In this document: one piece after another, positions 38,823-44,417 of the stretch
Numbering within the stretch: position 1 is the first letter of the stretch
Layout: each line of letters starts with the position of its first letter
Assembly: GCF_014174495.1 (NCBI RefSeq)
Contig: NZ_JACJHR010000011.1
Coordinates: 62,001 to 126,000 of the forward strand
Direction: 5' to 3'
DNA from: Amycolatopsis echigonensis
GTDB lineage: Bacteria > Actinomycetota > Actinomycetes > Mycobacteriales > Pseudonocardiaceae
Length of the DNA stretch: 64,000 nt
Position numbers and translations under genes: made by a program
The notes under the pieces: model-generated
Told to the model about the DNA's origin: nothing
Seen by the model: the letters and a program-made list of their open reading frames with translations, nothing else
Database searches by the model: none

Positions 38823-39944
38823 GTGGACCGGTGGAGCCCCGGGACACTGGGCCGCGTCGTCGCGCTGCTGATCCTCGGCACGGTCGTCGCGTTCACCGGC
38901 GAAGGGTTCTTCCTCTGGCTCAGCACCCGGCCCCCGATGGTCGACGTCCTCTTCGCGGTGCTGGCCGGCGCCGGTCTGCTGGCCGCCATCGGCCGCGTCG
39001 TGTGGTCGGTGGTGCGCCGTTCGTCCTCCCGGAGCGAGCACCTGGTCGACGTGGCCATCGCCACCAGCCTGTCCTACGCGCTGCTGCTGGCCTTCGGACC
39101 CGCGTGGCTGGCGCTGCCCGCCCTGGTCGCCGGGGTCGCGGCGATCAGCTTCACCGGAGCCAAACGCTGGCTTTTCCCGCTGCTCGTGCTGATCAGCACG
39201 GCCGGGATCGCGTTCCTGCACGACGTGCCGGCGTTCGCGGTGGCCGAGACGTTGCTCCGCTCGGTCGTGACCGTCGTCGTGCTGGCCGGGATGGGGCTGC
39301 TGGTCGCCTACGCGGCCGAGGTCCACGCCAGCCGCGACGAACTGGCCCGGATGGCGGTGGTCGAGGAGCGGTTGCGCTTCGCCCGCGACCTGCACGACGT
39401 GCTCGGGCGGGGCTTGTCGGTGGTGCGGCTCAAGGCCGAACTCGGGGTGCGGCTGCTGGACGCCGACCCCGGTGCCGCCCGCGACCAGTTCGTGCAGATC
39501 GCCGAGCTCGCCGGCAGTTCGGTGTCCGAACTGCGCAAGGTGATCGCCGGCTACCGGCAGCCCAGCCTCGCCGAGGAGCTGCGCGGCACGTCGTCGATCC
39601 TCAGCCTCGCCGGCGTCCGGGTGGTCGCCGATCCGGTGCCCGAGGACCTGCCCGCACCCGCGGCCGAGGCGATCGGCGCGGCGATCCGCGAGGGCGGCAC
39701 CAATATCCTGCGCCACAGTGCCGCGGAGAACTGCCGCGTCGAGTTCGTGCGCGAACCGGCGGCGCTGACCGTCCGGATCTCCAATGACCGGCCGCACGCC
39801 GGGGGCGCCCGGGCCGGCCACGGGCTCACCGGCCTCGCCGAGCGGCTCGCCGCGGTGCACGGCACGCTCGACCACACCGGCGCGGGCGACGAGTTCGTGC
39901 TCACCGCTCGCGTTCCCCTTGACCTGCCGAGGAAAAACTCATGA
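38823..39944 (+). CDS. Sensor histidine kinase, DesK/NarL type (HisKA_3)
   Basis: A 373-aa membrane sensor. Five or six hydrophobic segments fill residues about 10-165. The dimerisation/phosphoacceptor motif RFARDLHDVLGRGLSVV places the phosphorylated His at 191. The HATPase follows (EGGTNILRHSAAENCRVEF, then HAGGARAGHGLTGLAERLAA). Kinases of this type next to ABC exporters commonly detect cell-envelope stress or membrane-active compounds. It overlaps the response regulator start by 4 bases. Confidence 0.92.
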   Translation: MDRWSPGTLGRVVALLILGTVVAFTGEGFFLWLSTRPPMVDVLFAVLAGAGLLAAIGRVVWSVVRRSSSRSEHLVDVAIATSLSYALLLAFGPAWLALPALVAGVAAISFTGAKRWLFPLLVLISTAGIAFLHDVPAFAVAETLLRSVVTVVVLAGMGLLVAYAAEVHASRDELARMAVVEERLRFARDLHDVLGRGLSVVRLKAELGVRLLDADPGAARDQFVQIAELAGSSVSELRKVIAGYRQPSLAEELRGTSSILSLAGVRVVADPVPEDLPAPAAEAIGAAIREGGTNILRHSAAENCRVEFVREPAALTVRISNDRPHAGGARAGHGLTGLAERLAAVHGTLDHTGAGDEFVLTARVPLDLPRKNS

Positions 39945-40549
39945 CCCTGCGGATCGTGCTGGCCGAGGACCACGCCCTGCTCCGGGAATCCCTGCGCACG
40001 GTGTTCAGCCTCGCCGACGACATCGAGGTGGCCGAAGCCGTGGACAACGGCGCCGACGCGCTCGAAGCCATCCGGCGCGAACGTCCCGACGGAGCCATGG
40101 TCGACATCGACATGCCGCGCATGTCCGGCCTGGAGGTCGCCGAGGCGGTGCACGCCGAGGGCATCCCGTGTGCCCTTCTCGTGGTCACCAGTTACGGCAA
40201 ACCCGGGTACCTGCACCGCGCCATGCGGGCCGGGGTGCGCGGGTTCGTCACGAAGAACATCTCGCCGGACGCGCTGATCGACGCCGTGCGCAAGGTGTGC
40301 GCCGGCGGACGGCACGTGGACCCCGAAATCGCCGCCGACGCGCTCGCGGTCGGCGAGACGCCGCTGACCGATCGGGAGCTGGAAGTGCTCCGGCTCTCGG
40401 GAGCCGGGCTGCGTCCCGCCGAGATCGGCGCGCGGCTGTCGCTGGCCGAGGGCACCGTGCGCAACTACCTGTCGAGCACCCTGACGAAACTGCAGGTCGA
40501 CAACCGGGTGGCGGCCTACCGCGTCGCGGAGGAGGCCGGGTGGCTGTGA
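39941..40549 (+). CDS. NarL/LuxR-family response regulator
   Basis: A 202-aa response regulator. The receiver domain has AEDHALLRESL at the acidic pocket, phosphoacceptor Asp55 (VDIDMPRMSG) and Lys near KPGYLHRAM. The C-terminal LuxR helix-turn-helix reads TDREVL-like LTDRELEVLRLSGAGLRPAE followed by LAEGTVRNYLSSTLTKLQ. It should be phosphorylated by the preceding kinase and control this operon, and possibly the RiPP cluster promoter 1.2 kb downstream, which contains palindromes. Confidence 0.93.
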   Translation: MTLRIVLAEDHALLRESLRTVFSLADDIEVAEAVDNGADALEAIRRERPDGAMVDIDMPRMSGLEVAEAVHAEGIPCALLVVTSYGKPGYLHRAMRAGVRGFVTKNISPDALIDAVRKVCAGGRHVDPEIAADALAVGETPLTDRELEVLRLSGAGLRPAEIGARLSLAEGTVRNYLSSTLTKLQVDNRVAAYRVAEEAGWL

Positions 40550-41679
40550 CGGACCTGTTCGAGCTTTATCAGGACCTGCACCGCCATCCCGAACTCTCCG
40601 GCGCCGAGGAGCGCACCGCCGCCGTCCTCGCGCGGGAACTGACCGGCCTGGGCTTCACCGTGCACCCGGGAATCGGGGGCCATGGTGTCGTCGCGGCGCT
40701 GGACAACGGCGAGGGGCCCACGGTCGCGCTGCGGTCCGAACTGGACGCTTTGCCGCTGACCGAACGCACTGGTTTGTCTTACGCCGCAAGCGGTTCCGCG
40801 ATGCACGCGTGCGGGCACGACCTGCACCTCGCCGCCGTGGTCGGCGCCGCGGCGGAGCTGACCGAGGACCGGGCTAGCTGGCGGGGCAGGCTGGTCGTGC
40901 TGGGACAGCCGGGCGAGGAGACCCTCGACGGCGCGCTGGCGATGGTGGCCGACGGCGTGCACGACGTTTTCGGGAAGCCGGACGCGGTGCTGGCCCAACA
41001 CGCCGTGCCGGGACCGGTGGGGCGGATCGGGCATTCGCCCGGGCCGATCACCGCGCCGTGCGCCGAACTGGCGATCACCGTGCACGGCCGGGGCGGGCAC
41101 GCCGCGGTGCCGCACCTCGCGGTCGACCCGGTGGTGCTGGCCGCACATCTCGTGGTGCGGCTGCAATCGGTGGTGGCACGGGAAACCAGCCCGGCCGAGC
41201 CGGTGGTGGTCACGGTCGGCTCGATCCACGCGGGCGACGCGGCCAACGTGATCCCGTACCGGGTGCGGCTGGGAGTGAGCGTGCGTTCGGCGACCGACGG
41301 CGCGCTGAGCCGCGCGCTGACCGCGGTGGAGCGCGTGTGCCGCGCTGAGGCCGCCGCGTCCGGGGCACCGGTCGAGCCGGAGATCCAGACGGTCCGCTCG
41401 GCCCCCGCGACGATCAACGACCGGCAGCTCACGCTCGCCGTGCGGGGCGCACAGCTGGCTGCCCTCGGCCCGAACCTCGTCTCCTGGACGCCGCCGGTGG
41501 CCGCGGCCGAGGACGTGAGCCACCTGGCTGAGGGCGCGCCCCTGTGCTACTGGACGCTCGGCGTCGGCGACCGCGGAACCAACCACTCGCCGGACTTCGC
41601 CCCGTCTCCCGAGGCACTGCCGGCGGCCGTGCGGGCGCTGGTGCTCGCCGCGCAGGCGGTCTTCGCGCCCGGACGCTGA
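40546..41679 (+). CDS. M20D-family amidohydrolase/peptidase
   Basis: A 377-aa metal-dependent amidohydrolase: LYQDLHRHPELSGAEE, the metal site MHACGHDLHLAAV, LGQPGEETLDGA, the dimerisation-domain entry GRGGHAAVPH and the final NHSPDFAPS (metal His). The family hydrolyses N-acyl amino acids, aminobenzoyl-glutamate or small peptides. The GTG at 40546 overlaps the response regulator stop (GTGA); GTG 40540 is an alternative. Being coupled to an ABC/two-component operon is unusual and suggests it may process or degrade the compound sensed or exported. Confidence 0.88.
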   Translation: MTDLFELYQDLHRHPELSGAEERTAAVLARELTGLGFTVHPGIGGHGVVAALDNGEGPTVALRSELDALPLTERTGLSYAASGSAMHACGHDLHLAAVVGAAAELTEDRASWRGRLVVLGQPGEETLDGALAMVADGVHDVFGKPDAVLAQHAVPGPVGRIGHSPGPITAPCAELAITVHGRGGHAAVPHLAVDPVVLAAHLVVRLQSVVARETSPAEPVVVTVGSIHAGDAANVIPYRVRLGVSVRSATDGALSRALTAVERVCRAEAAASGAPVEPEIQTVRSAPATINDRQLTLAVRGAQLAALGPNLVSWTPPVAAAEDVSHLAEGAPLCYWTLGVGDRGTNHSPDFAPSPEALPAAVRALVLAAQAVFAPGR

Positions 41680-41905
41680 GCTATCCGGAGTCAGTACTCA
41701 GGGTGACCGCAGCGTAGGCAGCCATGCACTCTTAGCATGACTTTCCTAAGGGAACCCTAAATTAGCTGTCAGCTAACTACTCCAGACGGGTGATATCGCT
41801 GCGTAACCCGTCTACCGGGTGCCGAGTTTGGTTTACGTTCGCCTTGTGCGAATCGCTCGAAGCGAATAGCACGAAACTGGGGAATCAAAAGCCTGGGGGG
41901 CTTGC
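41680..41905 (+). promoter_or_regulatory. Regulatory region upstream of the RiPP cluster
   Basis: No gene is visible in this stretch, which is more AT-rich than its surroundings. It carries TTCC-taag-GGAA near 41740, a perfect TTAGCTG-t-CAGCTAA palindrome (41762-41776), AGACGGGT/ACCCGTCT arms (41784-41791 and 41806-41813) and TTCGC-cttgt-GCGAA near 41838. A promoter for the cluster most likely lies here, with TTTACG at about 41832 as a possible -35. One or more of the palindromes may bind the LuxR-type response regulator. Confidence 0.55.
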
Positions 41906-42139
41906 ATGATGACCGCTGCTGTCATTTCCGCTTTCGCGGTTGTGTCCGGTTTGCCCGGAGTATCCGCTACCGGAGCCACCGTTCCGGCACCGCCGAGGTG
42001 TGTGCCGAGCACACAGTTCGCCAACGTCGGATTCGAGCTGGCGGAATGGGAGTACCTCGGTACTCAGGGCGGGGAATACCGGTACCGCTACAGCTTTAAC
42101 GGCTGGACTCAGGGCACGGTCGCCTGCACCCCTAGCTGA
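41906..42139 (+). CDS. Small secreted two-Cys protein at the head of the RiPP cluster
   Basis: A 77-aa protein with a short signal peptide (MMTAAVISAFAVVSGLPGVSA, likely cleavage after VSA) and a mature part of about 56 residues with just two Cys (PPRCVPST and VACTPS), probably forming one disulfide. It is rich in Tyr, Trp and Gly (EWEYLGTQGGEYRYRYSFNG). A G-rich ribosome site precedes the ATG pair. It lies 37 bp before the first precursor gene on the same strand. I do not recognise a family; roles could include immunity, co-factor or an independent small exported protein. Confidence 0.7.
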   Translation: MMTAAVISAFAVVSGLPGVSATGATVPAPPRCVPSTQFANVGFELAEWEYLGTQGGEYRYRYSFNGWTQGTVACTPS

Positions 42140-42176
42140 ATTCCCTTCGCTTTTATCGCGGGAGGAGGTGAAAGGA

Positions 42177-42320
42177 ATGCAGGAGATCACCAACGCCGTG
42201 GACGCGGTGGAGGAGCTGCAGGTCGAGGAGCTCGTCGAGACCACCGCGGCCGGCACCGCCTTCTCGATCGGCAGCGCGGGCTGCCCGTCGAGCGTCGGCA
42301 CCGCTTCCAGCTTCGGCTGA
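42177..42320 (+). CDS. RiPP precursor peptide 1
   Basis: A 47-aa precursor with a strong ribosome site (GGAGGAGGTGAAAGG). The acidic leader (about 1-25) has LQVEELVETTAA, the motif shared with the other four. Cleavage is likely after Ala25, by the double-glycine-type pattern. The core (26-47) begins GTAFSIGSAGCPSS and continues to the C-terminal G47. It holds one Cys (36) and eight Ser/Thr (T27, S30, S33, S38, S39, T42, S44, S45), and no charged residue. These are potential azole and dehydroamino acid sites. Confidence 0.85.
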   Translation: MQEITNAVDAVEELQVEELVETTAAGTAFSIGSAGCPSSVGTASSFG

Positions 42321-42370
42321 GCGCGTCCGAATCCGGAAAAACACTGGTCAGCACATCCGAGGAGATCGAT

Positions 42371-42529
42371 ATGAACGAGTTCGACACCCAGGTCGAGCAG
42401 GCGTTCGCCGAGGACATCACGGTGGAGGAGCTGGGCGAGGTGGCCGGCGCCGGCACCACGAACACCGGCGGCACCATCAGCTCCACCACCTGCCCGGCGT
42501 GCATCGGCACCGCCTTCAGCTGGTCCTGA
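42371..42529 (+). CDS. RiPP precursor peptide 2
   Basis: A 52-aa precursor preceded by GAGGAGATCGAT. The leader (1-27) has ITVEELGEVAGA, fitting double-glycine-type rules (hydrophobic at -12 and -4, Glu -8, Leu -7, Gly-Ala at -2/-1). The core (28-52) starts GTTNTGGTISSTTCPACIG and ends FSWS. It has two Cys (C41, C44) around Pro42 and about ten Ser/Thr. It is the most divergent of the five but keeps the CP-x-[SC]-x-G-[ST] signature. Confidence 0.85.
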   Translation: MNEFDTQVEQAFAEDITVEELGEVAGAGTTNTGGTISSTTCPACIGTAFSWS

Positions 42530-42542
42530 GAGGACAACGCAC

Positions 42543-42692
42543 ATGGACATGCAGGAGTCGCAGGACTTCACCGAAGAACTGACCGTCGAAGAGCTGTCCG
42601 ACGCCACCGGCGCCGGCTGGTGCGTCGGGTCGGCCGGCACGTTCGGCTGCCCCTCCAGCGCGGGCTCCTACGGCACCGTCAGCTCGCACTGA
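42543..42692 (+). CDS. RiPP precursor peptide 3
   Basis: A 49-aa precursor that starts 13 bp after the previous stop, with GAGAGGACAA upstream (ATG 42549 is an alternative start). The leader has LTVEELSDATGA. The core (25-49) begins GWCVGSAGTFGCPSS, then AGSYGTVSSH. It contains Cys27 and Cys36 and Ser/Thr spaced mostly every third residue, each preceded by Gly. It is the closest relative of peptide 4. Confidence 0.87.
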   Translation: MDMQESQDFTEELTVEELSDATGAGWCVGSAGTFGCPSSAGSYGTVSSH

Positions 42693-42714
42693 GCCTCTGA
42701 ACAGGGAGAACATC

Positions 42715-42864
42715 ATGAACGAAGAGATCTTGGAGCCGGCGACGACCGAGCTGACGATCGAGCAGCTGTCGGACGCGCAGGCGGGCAGCTTCTGCCTCGG
42801 CAGCGTGGGCACCGCGGGGTGCCCGAGCTCGGCGGGCACGGTCGGCACCGCGAGCTCGAGCTGA
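42715..42864 (+). CDS. RiPP precursor peptide 4
   Basis: A 49-aa precursor with ACAGGGAGAA before the ATG. The leader has LTIEQLSDAQAG. The core (25-49) begins SFCLGSVGTAGCPSS, then AGTVGTASSS. It aligns without gaps with peptide 3: Cys27 and Cys36 are at the same places, followed by Pro-Ser-Ser, with the Gly-Ser/Thr-x periodicity on both sides. Confidence 0.87.
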   Translation: MNEEILEPATTELTIEQLSDAQAGSFCLGSVGTAGCPSSAGTVGTASSS

Positions 42865-42913
42865 CAATCCCCTGCCCCATCCGCGGCGAAACGAATTTCG
42901 AAGGGAGGTTGCC

Positions 42914-43057
42914 ATGGAGAACGCTACCACGCAGGCCCCGCAGGCCGAGGAGCTCGTGATCGAGGAACTCACCGAGGCCGGAGCCAGCAATTGTTTCGGA
43001 ACGGCGGGCAGCATCGGCTGCCCGGTGTGCTTCGGCACCTACGGCTGCGCCACCTGA
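42914..43057 (+). CDS. RiPP precursor peptide 5
   Basis: A 47-aa precursor with AAGGGAGG upstream. The leader has LVIEELTEAGA. The core (from about Ser25) begins SNCFGTAGSIGCPVCFG and ends TYGCAT. It has four Cys (27, 36, 39, 45), replacing Ser/Thr positions of peptides 3 and 4, so its product would be richer in thiazoles than oxazoles. The same CP-x-[SC]-x-G-[ST] signature is present. Confidence 0.87.
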   Translation: MENATTQAPQAEELVIEELTEAGASNCFGTAGSIGCPVCFGTYGCAT

Positions 43058-43088
43058 TCCAGGCGCGTTAGCCGATATTCCACACACC

Positions 43089-43137
43089 CGTGGTCGCCGC
43101 CGAATGATGAATCTTTTTATAGCCGGCGGCGACCACG
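43089..43137 (+). promoter_or_regulatory. Long hairpin between precursor genes and biosynthetic genes
   Basis: Perfect 14-bp arms (CGTGGTCGCCGCCG at 43089-43102 and its complement at 43124-43137) enclose a 21-nt loop containing five T. It is placed after the last precursor stop and before the P450. It could act as a partial terminator or mRNA-stabilising 3' end that keeps precursor transcripts in excess over enzyme transcripts. Confidence 0.65.
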
Positions 43138-43175
43138 CGGTGCGGATGAACACGTGCCGAGAAAGGAACTGGGGG

Positions 43176-44417
43176 ATGGCAGAAATCGTCCAGCGGCTGT
43201 GGCGGCACTTCGCCCGTCAGGAGCCGTTCGGCAAAGACGCTCCGGGCTTCTTCGCGGAGCTCGCGGAACGCGCACCGGTGGTGCGGTTCGACGGGATGTG
43301 GGTCATTTCCGGCTACGACCTGGTGACCCGGCTCTGCACCCACCCCGGCTTCCCGATGGCGGCTCCGGTGTTCCAGGAGGACGTCCGCCGGGATAACCCA
43401 CAGTTTGTTCGCTTCTTCAGCGGCACCATGTCGGTGCGCGCCGCCGAGGAGCACCAGCGGCTACGAAGCGTGCTCACCGGAGCTTTTTCCGGCCGCCGGC
43501 TGGCCGCGCTGCGCGGCCGGATCGACGAGGTGGTGGCCGAGTTGCTGGCCGAACCCCTCCGGCGCGGCGAGGCCGAGTTCGTGGCCGACATCGCGACGCC
43601 GCTGCCCGCGCGGGTCACCGCCGTGCTGCTCGGCATCCCTCCGGCCGACCGTGACCTGGTCACCGCGAGGGCGACCGGCATGATGAACCAGCTGGCCGCC
43701 GGTTTTCTCGCCGAAGCGCATCCCGAGGCCGGTCCGCCGATCACCGCCGCGGAGTTCGCCGAGCTGCGCGAGTACGTCGCCGGCCAGCTCGCCCGGCGCC
43801 GCGCGGAACCGGCCGACGACCTGATCGGGCACCTTGCCCAGGCGCAGCAGGACGGCAAGCTCTCCGCCGACGAAGCCGTCGACATGGTGCTCCTGCTGTT
43901 CATGACCGGCCTCGACACGGTGACCGCCGCGCTCGCCAACACGCTCGTCGTCCTGTCCGAGCGCCCGGAGATCGCCGCGGCGCTGGCCGCCGACGAGCAG
44001 CGCGCCGACCGCGTGTTCGCCGAGGCGATCCGGCTGCGCACGCCGGTCGCGTTCGGCTCGCGCCAGGTCACGCACGACCTGTCCGTCGGCACCCTGGACT
44101 TCAAGGCGGGCGACACCGTCATCCTGGCTTTCGCCGCCGCCAACCTCGACCCGCGCAAGTTCGCCGAGCCGCTGGAGTTCCGGTGGGATCGGCCGATCAC
44201 CGGCAACGTCGCGTTCGGCCACGGCAGCTACTACTGCCTTGGCAGCGCGCTGGCCGCGATGACCGCGCAGTCGCTGCTTCAGGCGGTGCACCACCGGCTG
44301 CCGACCCCGAGCCGTCCGCTCGCCGAACTGCCGTGGCGGCAGTCGCTGGCCTTTCCGACCCCGCGCGTGCTGCCGGTGACCTTCGCCCCGGCGCTCGCGG
44401 AAAGCGGTGCGCGGTGA
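43176..44417 (+). CDS. Cytochrome P450 of the RiPP cluster
   Basis: A 413-aa bacterial class I P450. The heme loop is FGHGSYYCLGSALA (axial Cys354), the I-helix is LLFMTGLDTVTAALANT (oxygen-activation Thr), and the K-helix ExxR is in AEAIRLRTP. It needs separate ferredoxin and reductase, not encoded nearby. It is the first gene after the precursors and overlaps the C39 exporter (GTGA), so it most likely hydroxylates, epoxidises or crosslinks the modified peptides. The start follows AAAGGA. Confidence 0.95.
   Translation: MAEIVQRLWRHFARQEPFGKDAPGFFAELAERAPVVRFDGMWVISGYDLVTRLCTHPGFPMAAPVFQEDVRRDNPQFVRFFSGTMSVRAAEEHQRLRSVLTGAFSGRRLAALRGRIDEVVAELLAEPLRRGEAEFVADIATPLPARVTAVLLGIPPADRDLVTARATGMMNQLAAGFLAEAHPEAGPPITAAEFAELREYVAGQLARRRAEPADDLIGHLAQAQQDGKLSADEAVDMVLLLFMTGLDTVTAALANTLVVLSERPEIAAALAADEQRADRVFAEAIRLRTPVAFGSRQVTHDLSVGTLDFKAGDTVILAFAAANLDPRKFAEPLEFRWDRPITGNVAFGHGSYYCLGSALAAMTAQSLLQAVHHRLPTPSRPLAELPWRQSLAFPTPRVLPVTFAPALAESGAR

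Noticed and set aside
42177..43057. Calling the precursors lanthipeptides
   Set aside because: The LanB pair and C39 exporter fit, but there is no LanC-type cyclase, and YcaO plus SagB point to azoles.
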